Source: Congregibacter brevis
Lineage (GTDB): Bacteria; Pseudomonadota; Gammaproteobacteria; Pseudomonadales; Halieaceae
Length of the DNA stretch: 64,000 nt
Direction of reading: 5' to 3'
Assembly (NCBI RefSeq): GCF_045689245.1
Contig: NZ_CP136865.1
Coordinates: forward strand, 2,108,001-2,172,000
The translations under genes were made by a program, and so were the position numbers. The notes under the pieces were generated by a model. It made no database searches and had not been told where the DNA came from. It saw only the letters and a program-made list of their open reading frames with translations. Below, piece after piece: positions 44,114 to 51,756 of the stretch. Position 1 is the stretch's first letter. The number at the start of each line of letters is the position of its first letter.

Positions 44114-44608
44114 ATGAAAACCTATCCACGAACATTCTCTCATATCGGGATTTCAGTCCCCAATCTCGAGAAGGCTGCAGAGTTTTACAGTGAAGTCATG
44201 GGTTGGTATCACATTATGGAGCCAACGGTGATTACTGAAGAGTCGGACACGCCAATAGGTCAAATGTGCATAGACGTTTTTGGCAAAGGTTGGGGCTCAT
44301 TCAAAATTGCACACATGTCCACCGGCGATAAGATTGGTGTAGAGATGTTTGAGTTTCAGAATAATGAAACCCCAAGGGACTTTGAATACTGGAAGACAAG
44401 TACCTTTCACTTTTGTGTCCAGGATCCCGATATCGAAGGCTTAGTGGAGAAAATTGTGGAGCATGGCGGTAGGCAGCGAATGCCGATTCGTGAGTATTAT
44501 CCGGGAGAGAAGCCCTACAAAATGTGTTACGTGGAAGACCCGTTTGGTCTGATTTTCGAAGTTTACTCACACAGCTATGAGTTGACTTACTCCCAAGGCG
44601 CTTACTAG
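44114..44608 (+). CDS. VOC family dioxygenase-like protein
   Basis: A 164-residue glyoxalase-fold protein. It has FSHIGISVPNLEKAAEFYSEVMGW at the start, TFHFCVQDPDIEGLVEKI in the middle and KMCYVEDPFGLIFEVYSHSYE at the end. His, His and Glu metal-ligand positions appear kept (SHIGIS, FHFC, FEVYSH), so it may be a metal enzyme. Substrate unknown. Diverges from the sulfotransferase gene. Confidence 0.8.
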   Translation: MKTYPRTFSHIGISVPNLEKAAEFYSEVMGWYHIMEPTVITEESDTPIGQMCIDVFGKGWGSFKIAHMSTGDKIGVEMFEFQNNETPRDFEYWKTSTFHFCVQDPDIEGLVEKIVEHGGRQRMPIREYYPGEKPYKMCYVEDPFGLIFEVYSHSYELTYSQGAY

Positions 44609-44631
44609 AAAAGCAGTAAGCTTAGTGTGCT

Positions 44632-44653
44632 CTAGCCCACTCGGGTGGGCTAG
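44632..44653. terminator. Bidirectional hairpin between convergent genes
   Basis: CTAGCCCAC (44632-44640) and GTGGGCTAG (44645-44653) form a perfect 9-bp stem with loop TCGG. It includes the stop codon of the minus-strand oxidoreductase and lies 24 bases after the VOC stop. No T-run follows. Confidence 0.5.
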
Positions 44654-45885
44654 GCCATCACCGAAAGAGAGTCCACGGCTAGGGGCGTTCGGTTCACGCT
44701 CAGAAAACTCAGCGGCACCTCAGTATCGAAGTCTCTAATCTCGCCGAGGAGCCCTCGAGCGACCATCGCACCAATCGCGGGTGCCAGCTTAAAGCCGTGA
44801 CCGCTAAACCCATTGGCTACCCAGTAGCCCTCGATAGATGTCGGGCCGAGTACCGGATGGACGTCCTGACGATTGATGGTGTACAGACCACAGTAGCCCG
44901 AAGGCTTTGTTCGTAGATCTAGGCCGGGCAAACGATGTTGCAGTGCGTGCAGCTTTTGAGCGCCAAATGTGTCGTCGGTTTCCCGGCTGAAGTCGTCGGC
45001 GTTCTCGACGACTTCTTCCTCATCCGCTTCTAGGATTGAACTAACGATGAGCTGTTGCCCGCGGTTTTGCGTTCGAAAGTAAATACCTCCTGCTGTATCT
45101 ACAGTCACCGGGATTTGTCCTTCTAAAGTGCTGGGGCGGTCAAGGTGGAACACTTGTATGCGCGTGGGGGTCAGGCTCCATGGATGCTCGAAACCGGCCA
45201 TAGTGTTGAGGGACTCACACCAGGGTCCAGCGGCGTTGACCACCAACGCAGTGTTAACGATATCGCCATTAGCGAGGGTCATCGAATGCGTACCGCCATC
45301 TTCTCGCTGTATCGATACAAGCTGCGTGTTGAATCGCAGCTCAACTCCGCGCTCACGCAAGGCGTCCACAAGATCTTGAGCAGCACTGACGGGGTCGATG
45401 TAACCGCCATCTTTTTCAAACAGGTTGAACCCTCCGTGATCGCAAGGGTGATCGTTTCCTGTAATCAGATCAGGGTATCGAGTGCAGGTGGCAAACGCGG
45501 GGAATCTATCGGAAGTTTCATCCGCAGTGAGGATTTCACTGCGGATACCTAAGTCGCCTAAACGCTGAAACTCCCTGTGGGCCCACTCACCGTTATCGCA
45601 GGGCATCCATAAGACGCCCTCGTTTTGAAAGCTTGCGCGGGTGGCATCCAGCGCCAGATACTCTTGCCAATGGCGATAAGCGTTTATCCCGTCTCGAGCC
45701 AGCACGGTGAGGTCGTCGGCACTATAGCGGTGACGGCAGGCAGCTGACGATGCCCCCGTAGAGCCTTCGCCAACGCCGGCGCCTCTTTCCAGAACGAGTA
45801 TTCGCAGATTTCCTCGGCGGGCGCACTGATACGCGATGTTGAGACCAATAATGCCTGCGCCAACGATGACGATGTCGTAATTCAA
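44650..45885 (-). CDS. FAD-dependent amine/amino-acid oxidoreductase (DAO family)
   Basis: A 411-residue flavoprotein. The dinucleotide motif is VIVGAGIIGLNIAYQCARRG (6-25), GEGSTGASSAACRHRYS follows, and the C-terminal WVANGFSGHGFKLAPAIGAMVA motif is shared by sarcosine oxidase beta subunits and glycine oxidases. It would oxidise a secondary or D-amine to an imine. No soxA/D/G partners are present, so a single-chain oxidase/dehydrogenase is likely. Upstream it diverges from dbpA. Confidence 0.82.
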   Translation of the reverse strand: MNYDIVIVGAGIIGLNIAYQCARRGNLRILVLERGAGVGEGSTGASSAACRHRYSADDLTVLARDGINAYRHWQEYLALDATRASFQNEGVLWMPCDNGEWAHREFQRLGDLGIRSEILTADETSDRFPAFATCTRYPDLITGNDHPCDHGGFNLFEKDGGYIDPVSAAQDLVDALRERGVELRFNTQLVSIQREDGGTHSMTLANGDIVNTALVVNAAGPWCESLNTMAGFEHPWSLTPTRIQVFHLDRPSTLEGQIPVTVDTAGGIYFRTQNRGQQLIVSSILEADEEEVVENADDFSRETDDTFGAQKLHALQHRLPGLDLRTKPSGYCGLYTINRQDVHPVLGPTSIEGYWVANGFSGHGFKLAPAIGAMVARGLLGEIRDFDTEVPLSFLSVNRTPLAVDSLSVMA

Positions 45886-45976
45886 CGGATATAACCTCTC
45901 AAGTTTGAGATGGAGTTACACGGCGTCTTTACTCGGCCTTTGCTATTATGCCGCCCGATTCCCTAAGGCAACACCC

Positions 45977-47365
45977 ATGAGTAACACAGATTTTAGTGTC
46001 TTGCCGCTGTCTCCGGCGCAATTTGAAGCCCTGACTGCGCTGGGGTACGAGCGCATGACTCCAGTGCAGGCGCATAGTTTGCCTCTGGTTTTGCAGGGCA
46101 AGGATGTCATCGCGCGAGCCCGCACGGGAAGCGGGAAAACAGCGGCCTTTGGTATTGGTCTTCTACAGACAATCAATCCACGTTTCTTCGGCGTGCAGGC
46201 TCTGGTGCTGTGTCCAACTCGAGAGCTCGCGGAGCAGGTGTCTGGTGAGCTGCGGCGATTGGCCAGTCGTATGGCCAACATCAAACTGGTAACGCTTTGT
46301 GGCGGAAAACCCTTTGGTCCTCAGGTGGGCTCACTAGAGCATGGGGCACACATTGTGGTGGGCACGCCCGGCCGCATCGAAGATCACCTGGGCCGGAATA
46401 CGCTCAGCCTCGACGGTTTAAAGGTGCTGGTACTCGACGAAGCCGATCGCATGCTGGATATGGGCTTTGCCGATAGCATGGAAGCGATCGTTGCTAAGAC
46501 CCCCAAGTCGCGACAGACGCTTCTGTTCTCTGCAACCTACCCTGAGAACATACGCAAAATGAGCGCGTCGATTCAGCGTAAGCCCAGTATGGTTACGGTG
46601 GACGAGGACGTCGCGCACGCAGAAGAAGTCATCGAGCAGTTGTTCTACGAAGTACAAAAGCACGAACGACACACCACTTTACTCGCGCTCTTTGAGCACT
46701 ACCAACCCGCAAATGCGGTAGTGTTTTGTAATACCAAGAAGCAGTGCGACGAGGTGGCTGGTGTGCTTCGTGAGTACGATATCGAGGCTAGGGCCATCCA
46801 CGGAGACCTAGATCAAAGAGAGCGGGACCAGGTGTTGGTACAATTTGCCAATAACAGCTGTCCGGTATTGGTGGCGACGGATGTTGCGGCCCGAGGACTG
46901 GATATCAAGTCTCTGGCGATGGTGATCAACTACGAGTTACCGCGTGATCCTGACGTGTATGTGCATCGCATCGGGCGCACAGGGCGGGCAGGGGAGACGG
47001 GGCTCGCTATGAGTATCGTGATTCCCTCAGAGACCCATCGCACTCGCAAAATCGAGGAGTTTCAAAAGCAACCCTGTGCCTGTGACACATTGCCGTCTTT
47101 GGATCGTAACCCCAATTACGTTCTAACCGCGCCCATGGTGACCATTCAGCTCGATGCCGGGCGCAAGCAAAAGCTGCGGCCGGGCGATATCCTGGGTGCT
47201 CTTACAGGCGATGCGGGTCTTGAGGGTGCGCAGATCGGCAAGATCTCGATTTTCGATCAGTGGAGCTTCGTGGCATTAGAAAGAGCAGCTTTGCGTCAGG
47301 CAATGAACTATCTGGCCAACGGCAAGATCAAGGGGCGAAGTATTCGCGCCCGAAAAGTCCGCTAA
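45977..47365 (+). CDS. dbpA: ATP-dependent RNA helicase DbpA
   Basis: A 462-residue DEAD-box helicase. The motifs are GSGKTAA (I, ARTGSGKTAAFG), PTRELAEQ (Ia), VLDEADRML (II), LFSATYP (III), VATDVAARGLD (V) and HRIGRTGRAG (VI). The C-terminal DbpA RNA-binding domain (RKQKLRPGDILGALTGDAGLEGAQIG) recognises hairpin 92 of 23S rRNA, so this is the 50S-assembly helicase. The start is ATG 45977 with AAGG upstream, giving MSNTDFSVLPLSPAQ; the open extension to 45905 is not conserved-looking. Confidence 0.94.
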   Translation: MSNTDFSVLPLSPAQFEALTALGYERMTPVQAHSLPLVLQGKDVIARARTGSGKTAAFGIGLLQTINPRFFGVQALVLCPTRELAEQVSGELRRLASRMANIKLVTLCGGKPFGPQVGSLEHGAHIVVGTPGRIEDHLGRNTLSLDGLKVLVLDEADRMLDMGFADSMEAIVAKTPKSRQTLLFSATYPENIRKMSASIQRKPSMVTVDEDVAHAEEVIEQLFYEVQKHERHTTLLALFEHYQPANAVVFCNTKKQCDEVAGVLREYDIEARAIHGDLDQRERDQVLVQFANNSCPVLVATDVAARGLDIKSLAMVINYELPRDPDVYVHRIGRTGRAGETGLAMSIVIPSETHRTRKIEEFQKQPCACDTLPSLDRNPNYVLTAPMVTIQLDAGRKQKLRPGDILGALTGDAGLEGAQIGKISIFDQWSFVALERAALRQAMNYLANGKIKGRSIRARKVR

Positions 47366-47402
47366 AATCTTTAACAAGCCCTCACGCTCTCCATGGCCAA
47401 TG

Positions 47403-47873
47403 TCAGTTCTCGATGGGCAGGGGAGATGGGTGCTTTATGGTAAGAAGGCTAAAGCTCGACTCAATACCTTTGACACCCGGGAAGCGCAGTATTCCCTGCA
47501 TCGCAATTTCTGAGAAATGATCCATGCTTTGCGCGACGACCTTTAAGAGGTAGTCGTAAGCGCCACTCATGGCGTGGCATTCGATGATGTGCTGTTCCTG
47601 GGCAACCTGCTCCAGAAAGGCTTTCGTTTTCTGATCATCATGCTTCTCAAGCTGTACCTGCACAAACGCTGTGACCTGTAGTCCTAGGCTTCTCTGGCTG
47701 ACTCTGGCGCTGTAGCCGGCGATAACCCCTTCGGATTCGAGCCCGCGAACGCGGCGAAGGCATGGCGACTCTGAAAGGCCCACGGCTTGTGCGAGCTCGA
47801 CGTTGGACAGCCTTCCGTCCTGCTGCAGGGCTTCCAGAATGCGTCGTTCAGTTCTATCAAGACTTATTGGCAT
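47403..47873 (-). CDS. Lrp/AsnC family transcriptional regulator
   Basis: A 156-residue regulator. A winged helix-turn-helix at residues 5-60 (LDRTERRILEALQQDGRLSN, ELAQAVGLSESPCLRRVRGLE) is followed by the RAM ligand-binding domain (HVIECHAMSGAYDYLLKVVA-like, residues 95-115). It diverges from hppD across 141 AT-rich bases with a large inverted repeat, so control of tyrosine breakdown, and of itself, by an amino acid is likely. Confidence 0.9.
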   Translation of the reverse strand: MPISLDRTERRILEALQQDGRLSNVELAQAVGLSESPCLRRVRGLESEGVIAGYSARVSQRSLGLQVTAFVQVQLEKHDDQKTKAFLEQVAQEQHIIECHAMSGAYDYLLKVVAQSMDHFSEIAMQGILRFPGVKGIESSFSLLTIKHPSPLPIEN

Positions 47874-47891
47874 AAATCGCCTATTTTTGTG

Positions 47892-47940
47892 TATTTATTG
47901 AAATATTCAGCCACTTTGTAACGCTTTATGGCAATAAATA
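47892..47940. promoter_or_regulatory. Candidate Lrp-type operator between lrp-like gene and hppD
   Basis: TATTTATTG (47892-47900) and CAATAAATA (47932-47940) are perfect 9-bp inverted arms 40 bp apart centre to centre, close to four helical turns. The AT-rich flanks and position in the divergent spacer fit octameric Lrp-family proteins that wrap DNA. Confidence 0.5.
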
Positions 47941-48014
47941 GAAGGAATCTTTCTCGAGAAACGCTGTAGTCTTATGCTCCTAAATAGTAACTAGACAGTT
48001 GTTGGAGACCGGAA

Positions 48015-49100
48015 ATGGCAGACTTGTTTGAAAACCCCATGGGGCTAGATGGTTTTGAGTTTGTGGAGTTCGCCGCGCTGGAACGAGGCTTGCTGGAGCC
48101 AACTTTCGAAATGATGGGTTTCTCCCTGGTTGCCAAACATCGCACCAAGGATGTTGATCTGTGGCGTCAGGGTGGAATCAATTTCATCATCAACTATGAA
48201 AAGTCATCTCCGGCGTACTATTACGCCGAAGAACATGGCCCCAGTGCCTGCGGTATGGCGTTTAGGGTCAAAGACGCTGCATTCGCTTACAAGCGAGCAG
48301 TAGAGCTAGGAGCGCAGCCCATCGATATACCTTGCGGTCCCATGGAGCTAAAGATGCCAGCGATTCGCGGAATTGGCGGCGCGATCCTGTATCTCATCGA
48401 TCGTTACGAAGACGGTACGGCGATTTACGACATTGATTTTGAATACCTCGATGGAGTGGATAGGCATCCTGAGGGTTGTGGTTTTGAGTTGATCGATCAC
48501 CTCACCCACAACGTGTATCGCGGCCGCATGGACTACTGGGCAAACTTTTACGAAAAACTGTTCAACTTCCGTGAGGTGCGCTTTTTCGATATTAAGGGCG
48601 AATACACTGGGCTCAAGTCTCGTGCGATGAGTGCCCCAGACGGCAAGATCCGTATCCCCCTTAATGAAGAAGGTCGCGCCGGTGGTGAGGGCCAAATCGA
48701 AGAGTTTCTTATGAAGTACAACGGCGAAGGTATTCAGCACATCGCCTTTGCTTGCGATGATCTCCTTGCATGCTGGGATCGGCTGAAATCCCGGGGCCTA
48801 TCGTTTATGACGGCACCACCAGATACCTACTACGAAATGCTCGAAGAGCGTTTGCCCGGACACGGTGAGCCCGTCGATGAACTTAAATCCCGGGGCATTC
48901 TCCTCGATGGCAGCACCGAGGGTGAGCCGCGTCTGCTACTGCAAATCTTCTCTGAGACCTTGGTAGGGCCGATATTCTTCGAGTTTATTCAGCGCAAAGA
49001 AGACGAAGGTTTTGGGGAAGGAAACTTCCAGGCGCTTTTTGAATCTATGGAGCGGGATCAAATGGCTCGTGGCGCATTAACTACGGATAACGCAGCCTAA
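48015..49100 (+). CDS. hppD: 4-hydroxyphenylpyruvate dioxygenase
   Basis: A 361-residue VOC-fold dioxygenase. The Fe(II) ligands are His162 (LIDHLTHNV), His242 (GIQHIAFACDD) and Glu323 (IFFEFIQRK). The C-terminal helix with GFGEGNFQALFESMERDQ is the family hallmark that gates the active site. It converts 4-hydroxyphenylpyruvate to homogentisate in tyrosine catabolism; hmgA and maiA are not in the window. The divergent Lrp-type gene is the probable regulator. It ends one base before the LysR gene on the other strand. Confidence 0.95.
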   Translation: MADLFENPMGLDGFEFVEFAALERGLLEPTFEMMGFSLVAKHRTKDVDLWRQGGINFIINYEKSSPAYYYAEEHGPSACGMAFRVKDAAFAYKRAVELGAQPIDIPCGPMELKMPAIRGIGGAILYLIDRYEDGTAIYDIDFEYLDGVDRHPEGCGFELIDHLTHNVYRGRMDYWANFYEKLFNFREVRFFDIKGEYTGLKSRAMSAPDGKIRIPLNEEGRAGGEGQIEEFLMKYNGEGIQHIAFACDDLLACWDRLKSRGLSFMTAPPDTYYEMLEERLPGHGEPVDELKSRGILLDGSTEGEPRLLLQIFSETLVGPIFFEFIQRKEDEGFGEGNFQALFESMERDQMARGALTTDNAA

Positions 49101-49994
49101 TCAGTGTATGGCACTCAGTTGGTAGTGCTCGTCAAGTAGCTCTCGTACCAGAGGGTTATCAAAGCGGCGCTTTAAGGTGATGGCGTAGAAGCTCTCTGTG
49201 AGAGCTCCAAAATGCTTCGCCTCGACAAGGAGGCCGCTGTCCAGCTCATCTCGCACAACGATCGGAGGTACGACCGCAATGCCGTGGTCGGCGCGCGCCA
49301 GCAATCGAATCATGGCCATGTCGTCGACCTCGGCGACAATACGGGGACGGATACCCATGCGATCCAGCCACGCATCAAAGCTGTTACGTATGCTGCTCGC
49401 CTCTGACGGGAGAATAAGGGGATGGGTTGTGAGTAGTTCTTTGATATCGGCTTCCGGCGATACGCGAGCAGGGCTGCCCACGATGCTCACCGCTTGCTCG
49501 TCAATGAGGTGCGTTAACCAGGGGATGTCGTGACTGACTGTGGGCGGTGTGTTCACCAGCACCACGTCAAGCTGCAAGTTTTCTAGTTCCTTGAGCAATA
49601 TCGACAGACCGTCCGAGCGTACGACAATATCAAGGTCATCGCGTGTCAGCAGGGGCGACAGAAAGCTCACCTGGAAGTTACGGGAGAGAGTGGCCATAGC
49701 GCCGATGCGTATCACTTTACTGGCTTTAGCGTCGATGCCACTCATGCTGCCGACAAGGTCAGCGCCAGCGGTGAATATGGTGTCCGCGTAATCCAGTGCT
49801 ACTCGGCCAGCCTCATTGAGCACCAATTGACGTCCTTTTCGATCAAATAGCGTGTGCCCCAATTGCTCTTCCAGTTTCTGTATCTGCACGGATAAGGCTG
49901 GCGTGCTGATGTGCAGTACTTCTGAAGCACGAGCGAGACTGCCTTCATGGGCGACCGTCCAAAAGTACTTTAAATGCTTAAAATTCAACTGCAT
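49101..49994 (-). CDS. LysR-family regulator (NhaR-like) divergent from dabB
   Basis: A 297-residue LTTR. The N-terminal helix-turn-helix (HLKYFWTVAHEGSLARASEVL, then STPALSVQIQKLEEQLGHTLF) is followed by a substrate-binding domain from about residue 90. The N-terminal style recalls NhaR rather than CbbR. It is transcribed away from dabB over a 134-base spacer with LTTR-type palindromes, and LysR genes accompany dab operons in other bacteria, so I infer CO2/bicarbonate or pH/Na+-linked control of the pump. The opposite neighbour hppD ends next to it and is an unlikely target. Confidence 0.88.
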   Translation of the reverse strand: MQLNFKHLKYFWTVAHEGSLARASEVLHISTPALSVQIQKLEEQLGHTLFDRKGRQLVLNEAGRVALDYADTIFTAGADLVGSMSGIDAKASKVIRIGAMATLSRNFQVSFLSPLLTRDDLDIVVRSDGLSILLKELENLQLDVVLVNTPPTVSHDIPWLTHLIDEQAVSIVGSPARVSPEADIKELLTTHPLILPSEASSIRNSFDAWLDRMGIRPRIVAEVDDMAMIRLLARADHGIAVVPPIVVRDELDSGLLVEAKHFGALTESFYAITLKRRFDNPLVRELLDEHYQLSAIH

Positions 49995-50029
49995 AGGATG
50001 GGTTCTTTGTTTTGTAGGTCCTATTGATT

Positions 50030-50046
50030 GTTAATTTTATATTAAC
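50030..50046. promoter_or_regulatory. Candidate LysR operator and dab promoter
   Basis: GTTAAT-TTTAT-ATTAAC is a perfect 6+5+6 palindrome containing a T-N11-A LTTR core. A wider pair ATTGATT (50023-50029) and AATCAAT (50073-50079) brackets it. TTAACT (50042-50047) and TATTTT (50065-50070), 17 bases apart, could be the dabB promoter, overlapping the operator's right arm. Confidence 0.5.
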
Positions 50047-50128
50047 TTATAGATTGAAACATTCTATTTTTTAATCAATTCGCGCTTGGGTACAGTGCAC
50101 CTCAGTCAACCAACTGAGCGCCGAATTC

Positions 50129-51736
50129 ATGAACACCCATCTCGTTGTATCACTCCTACCGCCGCTTCAGATGTTCCTTGCGGCTGCGTTTATTGCTTTG
50201 CCACTCACCTGGTTGGGGACCTCTCTGTTCTGTCGCAAGGGTGATGATTATCGCCAGGCCCGTGCCCGCAAGCTGAGTCTTTTGGGTGGTATTGGTGCTT
50301 TCGTTTCTGCACTGGGAGCGATCTTGTATCTATCAAGCTTTGGCCCGGCAAGCTTTCGCGCCCCCGGACTGCTAGCAGACATCTTTTCTGTACGTATCGA
50401 TGCTGTCAGCGTTGCCATGGCTACCTTGGTGAGCTTTGTCGGGCTGGTGGTACTGCGATTCAGTCATAGCTATCTCATGGGAGACGCGCGACAAGCGGAT
50501 TTTTTGCGCTACCTCATGCAAACCCTTGCCGCTGTCACCCTTGTCGCGATTGCGGGTAATGTCATTTTGCTTGTGGCAGGTTGGGTTTGCATGAGCCTGT
50601 CTCTGCACCGCTTATTGGTGTTCTATTCGGATCGCCCTCGCGCTCAGCTGGCTGCACGCAAAAAATTCATTGTCGCCAGGGGGAGCGACCTGGCGCTCTG
50701 CGTGGCTATAGCGCTCATGATCAAGGCCACCGGCTCTACCGATATCGCCACCATTACGGGTTTTGCGCAAAACGGTCCCGAGTCTTTCCCAACCGCTCCC
50801 GCTCTACTATTGGTGCTGGCCGCACTACTCAAGTCTGCGCAGTTTCCAACCCATGGCTGGATCGCCGAGGTCATGGAAGCTCCTACGCCGGTGTCGGCGC
50901 TTCTGCATGCGGGAATTGTGAATGCAGGTGGTTTTCTTATTATTCGCTTCGCAGATGTTATCTCGGCTAGCGGCATCGCACTGTACGCACTGCTACTCGT
51001 AGGAGGTGTCACAGCGCTCTTTGGGTCGCTGGTGATGATGACTCAGCGCAGTGTCAAAGGCGCACTGGCGTACTCCACCGTCGCACAGATGGGCTTTATG
51101 TTGCTTCAGTGTGGTTTGGGTGCGTTCTCTTCAGCAATGCTGCACATCATTGCTCACTCTCTCTACAAGGCGCATGCGTTTCTATCGTCAGGAAGCGTTG
51201 TGGATGTAGCTCGCGGTAATGGTTTTGTTGCAAAAGCAGCTCCGGTACGCCCAGGCCTCATCTTACTCAGCCTTTTGATTGCGGGAGGAATCTTCGCGAT
51301 CTGGAGCGGCGTGGTCGGCATTACCATCGCGACCAAGCCTGCCATTGTAGGGCTCGGTGCCATCCTGGTTTTCGGTGCGATGCACCTGGTTATTCAATCC
51401 AGTCGCGACCAGCGCTCCGCGTTGGTGCTCTTGCGGGCGAGCTCTACAGCGGCTGTGGTTGCAGGCTTGTACTTCACGCTGCAGGCGGTTGCCGTGTTGG
51501 TTTTCGAAGGTAGTGTCCCCACCGCTGGCGGTCTCGACACCGTCCAATTCGCCTTGATGATGCTCATGCTGATTACCTTTGCGTCGGTCATTGTCTTGCA
51601 ATGGTATCTACCTTCCGCGCGCAGCAGCGCACGCTGGCAGGCGTTCTATGTCCACCTGTCGAATGGCTTTTATGTAAACCAGATCTTCAACCAGTTGATC
51701 GTGATGCCGCGTGCTAGCGGCGAAGCGAACCGATGA
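50129..51736 (+). CDS. dabB: DabB, membrane subunit of inorganic-carbon pump (NuoL/MrpA-like)
   Basis: A 535-residue membrane protein with about 13 or 14 hydrophobic segments. It carries the proton-antiporter core of complex I subunits, KSAQFPTHGWIAEVMEAPTPVSALLHAG, with the conserved Lys, Pro and His of the proton path, and a second motif, TQRSVKGALAYSTVAQMGFM. The C-terminal lateral helix of NuoL is missing. Alone it resembles NuoL, but the overlapping dabA identifies it as DabB, which couples cation or proton influx to CO2 hydration by DabA. It begins 28 bases after the wider inverted repeat region. Confidence 0.92.
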   Translation: MNTHLVVSLLPPLQMFLAAAFIALPLTWLGTSLFCRKGDDYRQARARKLSLLGGIGAFVSALGAILYLSSFGPASFRAPGLLADIFSVRIDAVSVAMATLVSFVGLVVLRFSHSYLMGDARQADFLRYLMQTLAAVTLVAIAGNVILLVAGWVCMSLSLHRLLVFYSDRPRAQLAARKKFIVARGSDLALCVAIALMIKATGSTDIATITGFAQNGPESFPTAPALLLVLAALLKSAQFPTHGWIAEVMEAPTPVSALLHAGIVNAGGFLIIRFADVISASGIALYALLLVGGVTALFGSLVMMTQRSVKGALAYSTVAQMGFMLLQCGLGAFSSAMLHIIAHSLYKAHAFLSSGSVVDVARGNGFVAKAAPVRPGLILLSLLIAGGIFAIWSGVVGITIATKPAIVGLGAILVFGAMHLVIQSSRDQRSALVLLRASSTAAVVAGLYFTLQAVAVLVFEGSVPTAGGLDTVQFALMMLMLITFASVIVLQWYLPSARSSARWQAFYVHLSNGFYVNQIFNQLIVMPRASGEANR

Positions 51737-51756
51737 TTTCTCGAGAGGATTCTCTT

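Noticed and set aside
50129..51736. Complex I subunit NuoL or Mrp antiporter subunit
   Set aside because: No other nuo or mrp genes are adjacent. The overlapping DUF2309 gene identifies it as DabB.
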